Shown: positions 34,801 to 45,268 of the stretch, in pieces | How the letters are laid out: each line of letters opens with the position of its first letter | Numbering within the stretch: the stretch's first letter is position 1 | Origin: Termitomyces sp. T153 | Taxonomy: Eukaryota > Basidiomycota > Agaricomycetes > Agaricales > Lyophyllaceae | NCBI GenBank assembly: GCA_018296165.2 | Contig: JACKQL020000009.1 | Coordinates: 248,001-312,000, forward strand | Length of the DNA stretch: 64,000 bases | Reading direction: 5' to 3' | Position numbers and translations under genes: made by a program | The notes under the pieces: generated by a model | The model's database searches: none | What the model was told of the DNA's origin: nothing | The model's input: the letters and a program-made list of their open reading frames with translations, nothing else

Positions 34801-35903
34801 GGTATGATGCCATGATGGTGGTGGTGGACCTCTATGGCAAACGGGCTCACTTCATACCTACTCACACCACATGCTCTGCCTTGGGAGCGGCCAGCCTGTA
34901 CCATAAGAATGTCTGGAAACTCCATGGTCTGTCAGATGGATATGTCTCAGACTGGGGCCCCCAGTTTGTGGCAGAATTCACTCAAGAACTGTATCGCCTG
35001 CTAAGTATAAAGCTCCATACCACCATGGCCTATCACCCTCAGTCAGATGGGCAGACAGAATGTGTTAACCAGGGACTGGAACAGTATTTCCACCTGTTTT
35101 GTAATGAGAGGCAGGATGACTGGGATGAGCTGCTGCCAGATGCAGAATTCCAATACAACAACCACATTCACTCTTTCACACAGATGACTCCATTCTTCCT
35201 GGACACTGGCAGGCACCCTCACATGGGATTTGAACCTCAGGCATGCCCCTCAGAGAACAATTCCATCAATGAGTTTGTGGACCAGATGAGAAGGGCACAG
35301 AAGGAGGCAAAAGCTGCATTGGTGAAGGCCAAGGAAGACATGGCATGGTACTATGATCGCAGATGGACACCTGTGCCAGTTTACAAGCCTGGGAACCATG
35401 TGTACTTGGACAGCTCAGACATTAAGACAACAAGGCCATCCCCAAAGCTGTCACATCGTCATCTGGGCCCCTTCATGGTGGAGAAGAAGGTAGGGCCTTT
35501 GGCATACCAACCTAAACTCCCAGCAGGCCTGCACCAACTGCATCCAGTCTTCAATGTGGTCAAGTTGTTTCCAGCTTCAGAGGATCCAATCCCAGGCTGT
35601 TGCCCTAATCCACCCCCACCACCAGTCCTGGTCAATGATGAGGAAGAATATGAGGTGGAGGAAATCTTGGACAGCAGGGTATTCTGAGGGAAATTGCAGT
35701 TCAAGGTGAAATGGAAGGGATATGGCATTGAGGACATCTTTTGGGAACCACAGGCTAATGTTCATGCACCAGGCTTGGTCCAGGACTTCTACTGTAGGCA
35801 TCCCAATGCCCCCAAAGCGATTTGAGGCATCTACTCTATTTCACCAGCTGACCATGCAATTCATAACTTCTTCTACCCAGTGCATTGAGGTGCCGCATCC
35901 TAG
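31857..35903 (+). pseudogene. Gypsy-C pol (protease-RT-RNase H-integrase-chromodomain)
   Basis: One frame, -1 to gag, runs from ATG 31857 to TAG at 35901, about 1,348 codons, with 11 premature stops (8 TGA, 2 TAA, 1 TAG) and no indel. Protease: [35 protein letters not shown] and [11 protein letters not shown] (YxDD changed to YxDN). RNase H: VEADSSDFATEAVL and EVWTDHKNL. Integrase: VDFIVELPDTHG, SDWGPQFVAEF and YHPQSDGQTE, then the GPF module LGPFMVEKKVG. Chromodomain: EYEVEEILDSRVF, stop, KVKWKGYGIEDI. All domains of a chromovirus are present but the element is dead. Confidence 0.9.
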
Positions 35904-35914
35904 AGGGGGGGTGA
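35903..35914 (+). promoter_or_regulatory. Polypurine tract of Gypsy-C
   Basis: GAGGGGGGGTGA lies immediately before the 3' LTR, the position of plus-strand primer formation. Similar G-rich tracts precede LTR-A at 5448 and 52217 and LTR-B at 10409. Confidence 0.8.
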
Positions 35915-36354
35915 TGTCAGGGGATGTCTCACTTGTTTCCCCTTCTCCTCCTCCAGTTCTTGTCAGATTTGCTCCATTATAGTTTTCCTTTATTCTCCTT
36001 CCTTTTCCCTATCTATTGGTCCTAGTTTCAGCCTTCAGGCTGCACCAGTTCTCTGTCAATAATTCAGACAAGTGTGCCCCTTTGACACTGCCACTGGCTT
36101 ATGTAACTGCTGACCAATTGTTCACACATCACTTGTGTCTTTTTTCTCTGTCATACTGTACAGTTGTTTCTCATGCTTCTGAAGCCTCTGAAGCATCACA
36201 CCTGGCCTAGGGAATCCCCAGACTTGTTCTCTTTGGATTTCCCTTTGCCAGGTGAGTAGTTATCTCAGTAGACACTGTACAGTACTGAATAGACTTTGGA
36301 TTCTCCTTTGCCAGCTGTGTGATTGAGCTACAGCCTCTAGAGGTCGCCCTTACA
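35915..36354 (+). repeat. Gypsy-C 3' LTR
   Basis: This 440-bp LTR is identical to the 5' LTR for its first ~370 bp as far as I can compare by eye. Its last bases (AGAGGTCGCCCTTACA) keep a CpG that is TTG in the 5' LTR. Confidence 0.95.
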
Positions 36355-36359
36355 ATTCT

Positions 36360-37178
36360 ATTGTCAGTTGGTGCCTCATCATTTGTAGTTTTCACAGCCC
36401 ATCTAGTCATGTCAAGGTGTGTCACTGTCCCTCTTCTGTGTGGGGTCTCCAGGTTCTCAATGATTCCTTTGTATATCATTGCTTGTGACACTGCAGCAAG
36501 TTTGGCCCCCTGAATATTGAAGGCAGTTGGAATTTTGAGGTTGATGGATGGGTCTGGGTTGGGTTCTTGAGCTCCTTCATCTGCAAGGGCATCTGCACCC
36601 TCATTTTCTTCCACACCTGAGTGGCCTTTTACTTTCTCTAGAGTTACAATACCTTTCCTCTTCCTTAAGTTAGCTACAAAGCATTTCATCAGTTCTTTGT
36701 TTTTTGAGCCTATTCATCCATTATCTTCTCTCTCTTTGAGGTTCTTAGTCAGGCCATTGATCACTAGTTGTGAGTCACTAATTATATGCAGGGAAGCATC
36801 CTGTGGGACTTTCTGTGTTGCTGCTAGGACTGTATAGGCCTCCCCTGCATTGTTTGAGTGTTCAATGGTGGGTGGGAGTCTTAGGGTTAGGTTCCTATGG
36901 TCCCCTGGCCCAAACCATGCTCCTGCTCCTGCTCCTGCTACAGCTTCAACACTCCCATTCTTCTGGCATGACCAATCTGTGTATACCACTACCCTTGTGG
37001 GGTAGTTGGGGGTTCTCCTTGTGTAGTCTTCATTGTCTGTTCTTGAATATTCTTGCTCCTTTGTAAAGAGTCTGAAGCCCTCCCCTAGGTTTTCCTTTAT
37101 CATTATTTCAGAATTAAAGACAAGAGACCTCTCTCTTCCATGTATCTCTCTATCTCCCTCTGTGATGTGCCTAGGCAT
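36360..37178 (-). pseudogene. LINE ORF2, RNase H domain
   Basis: Reading down from 37178, VVVYTDWSCQKNGSVEAVAG (first Asp, with Gly to Trp) leads to NNAGEAYTVLAATQ (catalytic Glu), LHIISDSQLVING (second Asp) and KGHSGVEENEGADALADEGA (His and last Asp). All four metal-binding positions are present. One stop lies between 36714 and 36689. Gypsy-C cuts the frame at 36354. Confidence 0.9.
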
Positions 37179-37196
37179 CTCTGGTCTCTTTGGGTT

Positions 37197-38028
37197 CTAT
37201 TGTAGGCCTAGTTTATTTAGCATGTTTCTTGTGAAGATACCACATTTGTTGGGGTTTTCAAACCCTCTCTGTCTTTCTGCTCTACAGCTAACACATGCAC
37301 AGTTCTGCCTTCCTTTGTGCTGTGTATTCATTGTGGAGTCTATCTTCCTTTCCAGTACCTCTGCATCATCTACAGTTGCTACTTTGTGGTTTGCTTTAAG
37401 GCAGTGTGCTGTGGAGGAGTTCAGCCAGAGGTATTTTGTGTTTTTCATCTCTAAATGGAACCAGAAGGGCATTTTGCCTTTCAGATTCTGGTTCAGCATT
37501 AATGGTTGGAAACAGACTTCATACTTGCATGCTGTTTTAAACATTCTCCTCAACAAAGTGGGATTCCATCTTCTTTTGATCTTGCATCTACATCCAGGTA
37601 TTGGAGAAAGGTATTCTGGAAAAATGTGCTATCTGATGCCTTCCATTTCTTTGCAATATTTAGTCCAATTAATCTGTCTGCCACTGCTGCCCATGTGGGT
37701 CTGCTATGATCAAGCTTAAGGTATCTTTTTATCTTCATAAGCTCAATTGCTTCATTTCTTAGTTTTATGTTCAGGATTTTTTTCCCTCCTCTTTCATGGG
37801 GAAGGTGCAATGTGCTCAGGCCTATTGTTGGAGTGGTGCCTTCTCCCTATACAAAATCCCTCACCATTTTTGTTAGCTGTTCTTCTATCTTTTTTGGCAT
37901 TTCCTGCACACATGTTCTATATTGAGTTCTTCCTCCCACCACCATTCCTATGATGAGTCTCTGTCCTTCTATTGTTGGATTTCCTTTGGCCCATCTGTCA
38001 AGGTCCTTAGCCACAGCTTCCACAGTGG
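37197..38028 (-). pseudogene. LINE ORF2, region between RT and RNase H with a Cys motif
   Basis: The part 38028-37550 is in frame with the RT. A frameshift near 37555 moves the reading to 37556-37197. That part contains NCACVSCRAERQRGFENPNK followed by C, a four-Cys cluster that I associate with LINEs of mushroom-forming fungi. Confidence 0.75.
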
Positions 38029-38033
38029 GAGTC

Positions 38034-38757
38034 TGTAAGGGCAACCTCTGGAGTGACAGATCAGAGTCATGTGGCTAGCAGAGGGGAATTCAAAGTATAT
38101 TAGCAGAGTAGATGATGATACAAATCAGTAACTAATCACCTAGCAGAGGAGAATCCAAAGAGAACAGGTCTAAGGATCCCCGCTGCTTGGTGCAGTGCAT
38201 TAGCAGGTGGTGGAGGCATGGGAACTACTGTACAGATGACTGGAGCTACTCCTAACTCTAGGGCAATGGTTGCTGAGGTAATACAGAGAACTCCAGGGTT
38301 CCGGAAAGAGCTCCAGAGACATTGAACAAGCTGTGGAGGTGGTGGAACTAGTCATGGAGGTTGGAAATGGAAGTCCCCTGACATCACTCCCCCTCTAGCA
38401 TGCAGCGTCTTGACATGCAGGGTAGAAGAAGTCCCTGATTGCTTGGTCTGCTAGTAAGATAGAGTAGATTATTAGCAGAGTAGATGATGATACAAATCAG
38501 TAACTAATCACCTAGCAGAGGGGAATCCAATGAGAACAAGTCTAAGGATCCCTGCTGCTTGGTGTGGTGCATCAGCAGGCAGCAGAGGCATGGAAACTAT
38601 TGTACAAGTGACCGGAGCTACTCCTAACCCTAGGGCAATGGTTGCTGAGGTAATATGGAGAACTCCAGGGTTCTAGAAAGAGCCCCAGAGACATCAAACA
38701 AGCTGCAGAGGTGCTGGAACTAGTCATGGAGAGGTTGGAAATGGAAACCTCCTGACA
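38034..38757 (-). mobile_element. Gypsy-B5, internally deleted, nested in the LINE, TSD GAGTC
   Basis: Order on the minus strand: a 5' LTR-B without its U5 (38757-38471), then ~87 bp that match the 3' internal end of Gypsy-B (CTACCCTGCATGTCAAGACG, polypurine tract), then a 350-bp 3' LTR-B (38383-38034). GAGTC flanks both ends (38029-38033 and 38758-38762). A single deletion from inside the 5' LTR to the 3' end of the interior explains it. Unit plus TSD is 729 bp, so the LINE frame is unchanged across it. Confidence 0.9.
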
Positions 38758-38762
38758 GAGTC

Positions 38763-39960
38763 TAGACACTAATGCTGTTTGTCCTGTTGCCAATGAAGGC
38801 ACCTAGAAGGCGTGTGGCCTCTTCATCCTTAGCTATTCTAATATCCTCAAGTATTATTGTGCTCTGGGGATTAGACTGTCTTGTTGTAACCACCTGTGAT
38901 CTGTATGCTTCTATGCCTACTGGCACTATTACTGTTTTTGAGATGTTGAATTTTGCTCCTAAGGCTGAGCACCAGGTTTTCAGGATCTCCTCCAGGGTCT
39001 CAAAGTTATCTTTTTCTGCCAGGTAGGCTGTTGTATCATCTGCAAAGAGTGTTGCAATAAGCCTTTTCATACTTTTATCAAGGGAAAAGCCTTCAAGATC
39101 TGACATTCTCAACATTTGTGCCAGAGATTCACTGGCAATGTTGAAAAGAAGGCATAATAGTGGGTCACCCTGCCTGACTCCTCTTATTACTATGTAAGGT
39201 TTGCTCTTCTCTCCATTTAGGATTACTGTTGTGCTGGCTTCTGAGTACAGGGCCTGGATTGTTTTTATGAAAGTTTCAGGAAAGCCAAACTTCCTGAGTG
39301 ATTTCCACAGGAAGGTATGTAGGATCCTGTCATATGCTTTTTCCTAGTCAAGGCAGATGATCATCCCATTTCTTTCTTCAGTCTCACACCATTTTATTAT
39401 CATTTGGGCCAGTTCTGTCTGGTCCTCAATTCTTCTGCCTGTTATGAAGCCTGCTTAGTCAGGGTGGATGATTGATGGTGCTACTTTGGTAAGCCTGTTT
39501 GATAGCACTTTAGTGAAAATTTTATAGTCAGTATTGAGCACTGTTATTGGGTGGTAGTTTCCTATGTCTGTTCAGTCACCCTTCTTGTATATGGGGCATA
39601 GCCATCCCTTGTTAAATGCCATACTGTCATCATGCCATTTGTGACTATGTCATTAAATACTATTTGTTTGGAGCACCCTGGCCACATTAAAGCCAGGTCT
39701 TTCTGTCTTCACAGCTTCATCATGCATGTTCTGGAGTTCCTGCCATACTTCTTGTATTATACCATCAAGACCCACAGCTTTTCCATTTTGTAATGATTTA
39801 ATAGCTGTCTCTACCTCCTTTTCCAGGATAGGTAGCCCCACTTCTTCAGTGTCTTTTCTGGTGAGAATTTTGTTTAGGTAGTTCAGGACCTCCCTTGTTT
39901 GGAATGTGTGAGTGCCCTTGTCCTCAGGCAGTTGTAGGTTTTGGAGTTCTTCATGATGGG
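38763..39960 (-). pseudogene. LINE ORF2, reverse transcriptase
   Basis: SLQNGKAVGLDGIIQEV (39790-39740) is the first RT box. Further on are ICLDXEKAYDRI, RGVRQGDPLLCLLF and IATLFADDTTAYLA (39060-39020), the FADD catalytic box with both Asp kept. Several stops lie at CAA/CAG or CGA positions. The frame is the same as that of the endonuclease. Confidence 0.9.
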
Positions 39961-39961
39961 C

Positions 39962-41560
39962 TCAAGCTAGTTCTGCCATCTTTTTTGAGTTTCTCTCTAG
40001 CCTATTTCTGGGTGTGGCCCTAGCTTTCAGTGCAGCTATCATATCTCTGGGTTTCCACTCTTTATTCAGGTTTATCCATGGCCTGGCGAGAGACTCGCCA
40101 TTAACAAAGAAATTTGTTGCCACAGTGTCCCTTGCCTTTGCAAAGCATCTTATTTCAAGCATTTTTATTCTATCATCTAGTAAAGCCAAGTTCATCTCTC
40201 TTGTTTCTATGCTTATTTCAGGATCATTCAAGATCTTTCCCTTGTCTGCTCTCAGAGACCTTAGTTCTTTTTCAATCTTTGGGATGTTTTGCTTGGAGAA
40301 TCTTCTGATTTCCTTTATCACTTCAGTTTTGAAGGACTTGTGGAGGCTTTGTGGATTTATCTCTTGTGTTCTTATACTTTGAGATTGTTCCATTCTTTCT
40401 TGGTGTTGCATACCCATTCTCTCCAAAGTTTGGAGTAGGTCTGGATCTTTTGCTAGGTATGCTGGCATTGCATATCTTCCACTCCCCATGTACAGTTGCC
40501 ATGGTTTTAGTATAGTTGCTGTCACCATTAGGTGGTCTGTGTTTATTCCTGTTTGTTCTATGGCCCAGTCCCAGCTATAGGGCAGTGAGGATACCTTAAT
40601 ATAGATTTGGTCAATTTGGGATTGGATTGATTGTCCTGCCATGTAGAATGTAAAATCCAGAGTTGTTGGGTTCTCCCTGCACCACCCATCTGTTAGGTGG
40701 AAGAGGTTCTTCAGCTCACTAAGTGTTTCTGTAGCTGGCTGGTAATCATCATGTGCAGGCATGTGGTCTGCTGCTTCCTCTACTAGGTTCATATCTCCTA
40801 GTATCACCTCCACCTTAGGCTTGTTTTGGTTCTGCCTCCATTTGTCTTTAATTTTTGCCCAGAACAGGCTGTTCTCTATAGGATTGTTTGGTGTGTAGAC
40901 ATTTAAGCATCTCATTTTGCATCCCTCAAACTAGGGGATTTCTAGAAGGATAGCCCTTCCTGGCAGAATCACCTCATTTGTAGCTTCTGCCCATCTTAGA
41001 GTATCCTTGTTCAGGATAAATGCAACCCCTTTTGCATTGGGATGGGTTTTGTCAATACTAGATAGTATTACTATTCTTTGTTCAAAGAGTGTATTTAGGC
41101 TCTCCCTAAGAGTGTCACTCATGTGTGTCTCCTGAATGGTCAGTATATCAATCTTTCTCTCCCTTATTAACTGGCACATCTCTAGCCATTTCCTTTGTGT
41201 TGACTCTGATCCACCCCCTTTCATGCTCAGGGAGGCAATTTGTATGGCCCTCCTCTTTGACTTTCCTTTTTTTTGTGGTGTGGGCTGTGGGGGATCATCT
41301 GCCAGGATCTGCTCCCCAGAGTCATTACTTGGATAGATCTGCCTTATCCATTCACCAGGGGACATCTGTTCTTGTACTTTGTCTCCAAAACACTGAAGAG
41401 AGCTATCTGCTCCAATGCTAGGTGCATTTTGGGGTCCACCTCCAGAGCCTCTATAGCCCTCCTCAGGAGCTTGGTTGGTGGTTGGGCCATTGCCCCCTCT
41501 TGCCATAGAGGAGCTTTGATCATTGCCATTGGCCATGATCAAGTTATTTCTTGGATTCAT
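39962..41560 (-). pseudogene. LINE ORF2, AP-like endonuclease
   Basis: The region opens with a Gly/Asn/Ser-rich leader and KKGKSKRRAIQIASLSMKGG (41270-41200). DILTIQETHM (catalytic Glu), NVYTPNNPIENSLFWAKI, VILGDMNLVEEAADHMP (Asp, Asn), SQIDQIYIK and INTDHLMVTATI (Asp-His) follow. These are the usual apurinic-endonuclease-like motifs that nick target DNA. One stop, a TAG near 40932, splits it; otherwise the frame is open for 530 codons. Confidence 0.9.
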
Positions 41561-42003
41561 TGCATCCTGGGGTCTGCCTCCAAACCCTCTCTGACCATCC
41601 TCAGGAGCATGGTCAGCAGTTGGGCCAACACCCCCTCCAGTTAAAGAAGGGCTGTAACCATTGCCATTTATATTTGTCTGCTGTTGTGTTATATTTCTTG
41701 TTGTGTTAGGAAGTAGTGTGGGTTATACTCAGATATAATCGTGAGTTTAAGCAGGAGCACTGCATGGCACAACCCTTGTAAAAACAATGCTACCTGAACT
41801 TGCCTAGTTCAGACAGGAGGCCCCATTGAGATTACCTGTTGCCTTTTGGCCCAGTAAAATCATCTCAATATTAGGCCTTACATTGTGGGGGGGTCATAAG
41901 CAAAATCATTAGAGGAGGGGGGACATATATTTGGTGTACATTTACTTAGGATGTGTACAATCATTTTTTAATATGTATACAACTGTATATTGTTTGAACT
42001 AAT

Positions 42004-43491
42004 TTAGCAGTGTTTGCATTTGAAGTTTCCATAGGAGTAGCCATGACCCCTGCCAAATCCTCCTCCACCTCTATTTTCATAGCATCTCTGTATGCTCACA
42101 TTTGTTCTTTCATTCCAGCTGGAAGTTATGAATTCTGCAGTTTCTTCTACTGTCTCTATTGCCTTATTTCCATACCATCCCTCTAGTTTTACATAGTCGC
42201 ACTGAGCCAGGTTGTGATTGGCACCCTTACAATTATAGTAGTGCAGGCAGCTCTCCTCATCGACTAGGGTAGCACTGCCACAGTCCATGTCTATAAAATG
42301 GATGCCTTGGATGTATTGCAGGATTATAAAGTAGCTTGTCCATGTGATGGGGGGAGTTGCTTTGAAAAAGACATTCCAGAGAGGCTTTTTCATACCAAAT
42401 TTGGCTGTGCACACAATTGTTTCCTCCCCTTTTGCAAGTCTGACTTTGATTGAGTTGATGACTTCCAGTGGGGGTTGAATGTTGTGTTGGGAGGTACTAT
42501 TATCTATGATCTTTCCTTTCAAGAGCATAATGAAATCCTCATTGTTTGCTAGAGTCCTACATATAATTGTTGTCACAGATAATTCAGAGTCCTTGATCAC
42601 TTCTGGTCTGCAAATGCTCAATGTGAATCCCTCCAGTGTGCATAGGAAACAAGGAGTAGGGGGGCTGTATGGTAAAATGAATGCTGATGTGTCTGGAGTT
42701 GATATAATTGGGTTTGCCAGGAGAATTTCCTTTGTATTATTGGAAATTCCAGAGATTAAAAAATGTTATGGTGGTTTCTGTTGTTTGTTTTGGCATTTGC
42801 TGCCAAGCTCCTTCTCTTGCTGTGGAGTTGAGAGCCTTACTTTTTCACCTGTCATATGGTTGATGAGGTCCTTCAGTGCATCACTGGTTGCCATCAAATC
42901 CACCACTTTACTTACTTGCCAGTCATGGACCCAGAGTTTGGGTTTAGGGTAAGTGTTGAATATGTTTCTTTGTTTTGGGAGGAGGTTGTACCAGGGAGGA
43001 GTAGAGAGGTGTATAGTGGGGAAACCCCCAATAGGTGAGGGGGTTTGGGTTAGGCTCTTTGGCAGTTTGTAGAGTTTGGGATTTAGAATTGGGAGTAGGT
43101 CATTGGGAGCCCTTTTCTGTGCATGCCCTTGTAGGGTCCTTCCTGTATCCTTGCTGGCTCAAGCAGTTTAGGGGGTCATGGCTGGGGATGGGGTGTGGCA
43201 ATAGTCTCCTTCTGCATTAGTACATCTGGGTTTTCTATGCATGTTCATTTGACTATCCATGGGGGGTCCACCCTGTGCATTAGGAGTTTGGGGGCCTGGG
43301 GGGGGAGCATCCTGTCTTCTGCACTCATATTCTGCCTCAAGAGGGGAAAGAGGGGGGGATACTACCATAGTTGTGTCCCCTTCATTGTCACTTCTAGAGG
43401 GGGGGGATATGGTGAATTTGTTTAGGTTTGGAGGGGGGATAGCTAGTGGGGAGGGGCTGGCAATGTTTGTTTCACTTTCTGAGAGGTTCAT
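42004..43491 (-). pseudogene. LINE ORF1 (gag-like)
   Basis: The frame from 43491 (MNLSESETNIASPSPLAIPP) to TAG near 42004 is about 496 codons with a few stops. A Pro/Ser-rich N-terminus precedes a central part with LISGISNNTKEILLANPI and FTLSICRPEVIKDSELS. A degenerate zinc knuckle reads CLHYYNCKGANHNLAQC. The Tyr at the first expected Cys fits a G-to-A change. The end is Gly/Arg-rich (GGGGFGRGHGYSYG). ORF1 proteins of such LINEs bind their RNA. Confidence 0.7.
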
Positions 43492-43976
43492 GTCTGATGT
43501 TGTGTGTCCAGCTCCAGTGTCAAGTTTTTTTTTATTGTGGGCACATACCCCCTATTGTTTTTTGGGGCTTGCTGACTGGAGTCACTTCTTTGGGTCCTCA
43601 GCATTGGGCATGAGGTCATTGCTCTGTCAGTAGAGGGTGGGCTCTCACTACTTCCATAACTTTAGGGGAGGTAGGGTGTACTTGAGGTTTTTAGCCTTGG
43701 CGATCTTATCTTCTATTGATTGATCTCTGTCTTTATCTTATTTTGTCATTGTTTGTCTAGTTTTTAGGGATTAGTGAGCATTTGTTCATATTGAGGGGGG
43801 TGCATTTGTTGTGTCTATATAGCCATACATATGGTGTGTGTTGTGTATTGTGTAGTTTTCATGATTGATTCTGTATCCTCATTTTGTATACTTCTTAAAA
43901 ATGCTATATTCAACATGTAGTAGTAGTACCTTCATTCTTCTTCACTCCTGTAGTTAGGCCTACTCTTTGAATCAGC

Positions 43977-44483
43977 TCAGAAGAAGCCTCTCCTTGCTGC
44001 CATTTCATGTATTTTGTCAATTTCTTTTTTGTTGAACCCTATAGTGTCATATAGATCTATAGGTCCTAGTTTGAGGAGTGGGTTCATGAGACGTCTTTGT
44101 ATGCCCTTCCCATAGTCTTTCATGAGCCTAGGCATTCCTGTTACCCAGGAGATATGTACTTGTATAATGCATGTCACCCCAGTGTTCATATCCTTTGCCC
44201 AGAAGGAGAACTACTTAGGGTTGGGTGGACAGTTGCATGGGTCAACTGGCTCTTGGAGTTTTGTCTTTAGGTGAGGCATGTTGTTTGTGTTTATAGCAGG
44301 GGGTGGTGGATATATACTGACTTCATTGCCCTCTCCCATAATGTTTATTGTGCAGCATGATCCATCAGGTAGGGTTTCCACCATGCTGGATATGACCCAT
44401 TCTGGGACCTGGTATCTGATGCTCCCAGGTGATACCCCCCTCTCTCCATATGTTTCCAGGATCCAAACTGTCTGGCAATGCAT
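43977..44483 (-). pseudogene. Upstream ORF in the LINE, unknown product
   Basis: Two stretches in the same frame (44483-44211 and 44189-43977) are separated by a single TAG and make about 168 codons. Visible are TYGERGVSPGSIRYQVPEW, a short basic LMKDYGKGIQRRLMNPLLKL and a C-terminal KEIDKIHEMAARRGFF. I recognise no family. It lies between the 5' UTR and ORF1 of the LINE, on the same strand, and shares the low CpG. Confidence 0.45.
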
Positions 44484-44539
44484 TATAGATATATGATTGG
44501 TTGATAAATAAGCTTTCAGCAGTGAATTAGAAGAGAAAA

Positions 44540-44710
44540 GTGATCCTCAATCAGCCAAATTCAAAGACCTAGCCACAAAGTGAGGTTGGGTCTGGATTTC
44601 AGTATTGACTTAGAAAATTCAAAGCCAAAACTGAAAGGTGTGAGGTTGGAGCTGGGTCTTAACATTAGGTGAGAATATCAAAGACCTAGCCAAACAGAGT
44701 GAAGTTGGCC
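44540..44710. repeat. Imperfect tandem repeats in the LINE 5' UTR
   Basis: Three spaced copies of a unit like CAAAGACCTAGCCA, AAGTGAGGTTGG and a pyrimidine-rich tail occur about 70 bp apart. Repeats in 5' UTRs are common in LINEs and may hold promoter elements. Confidence 0.65.
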
Positions 44711-44885
44711 TGGAACTTAACAAGAATGACAGGCCCATGTTCAGGGCAGACCATAGCTTGTGCATTGATGTGTGACAAACTTTCCAACAATTTTTAACAT
44801 ACCTCTGGATAATATATCAACTTGTGGAAAATACCCCTTTTTAATGTTGATTATTTGAGATATTTAGTATTACTCCCACTGTATT

Positions 44886-45005
44886 GTAAACCCAGGCTTG
44901 GGCCCGAGCTGAGCCAGGACCAGCCCTAAATGAGGGATCAGGGCTTGGCTCAAAGCTTTGGAAAGCCCTGACACTCTTGAGCCTGGAAATTTGAGCTGAT
45001 ACGGA
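44886..45005. repeat. Hairpin-forming GC-rich inverted repeats
   Basis: CAGGGCTT (44939) pairs exactly with AAGCCCTG (44963-44970). Nearby GGCTTGGGCCCGAGCTGAGCC and GAGCCTGG add further self-complementary blocks. It separates the LINE end from the second kinase segment. It might be a small non-autonomous repeat. Confidence 0.5.
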
Positions 45006-45268
45006 CCTTGCAAATCACTACTTGTAAGTTGCCATTAAGATTTTCGCGAGTGTCACAGAGAATTATGCTTGGGCACGTGATGCACAAGCCATGAGTTGAT
45101 CCTCGTTACTTTCGTAAGAGACGGTCGGAGATCTAAACTTACCCCCGCCGCCGTTCTTCGTTGTTCATCGACATCAATTGTCCAAGGTGAAATGGTATAC
45201 CGCACGCTGTCTGTACGTAATCGTCTCCTCTTTTCACAATCTCTTTTCATTATGTTCTATCACAGCGT

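Larger units (their letters stand above)
29982..36354 (+). mobile_element. Gypsy-C, complete chromoviral LTR retrotransposon with TSD ATTCT
   Basis: The element is 6,373 bp with two 440-bp LTRs. ATTCT flanks it at 29977-29981 and 36355-36359. It sits inside LINE ORF2, in the opposite direction. Gag and pol are in different frames and span the whole interior with no frameshift, but carry 13 premature stops. It keeps more CpG than other transposons here, so it is among the youngest. Confidence 0.95.
29186..44768 (-). mobile_element. LINE (non-LTR retrotransposon), near full length, with two nested elements
   Basis: On the minus strand the order is 5' UTR with repeats (44768-44500), a short upstream ORF, ORF1 (43491-42004) and ORF2. 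ORF2 carries endonuclease, RT, Cys motif, RNase H and a C-terminal zinc region (41560-29340). A 3' UTR and an A16 tail follow (29201-29186, T16 on the plus strand). TGTGTGA occurs at 29179-29185 and again at 44769-44775, a candidate 7-bp target duplication. Without Gypsy-C and Gypsy-B5 the element is about 8.5 kb. Architecture fits the Tad-like clade of fungal LINEs. Confidence 0.8.

Noticed and set aside
37033..37719. 228-codon plus-strand ORF
   Set aside because: It is antisense to LINE ORF2 between RT and RNase H. No motif is seen on this strand, whereas the minus strand has the Cys cluster and RNase H residues.
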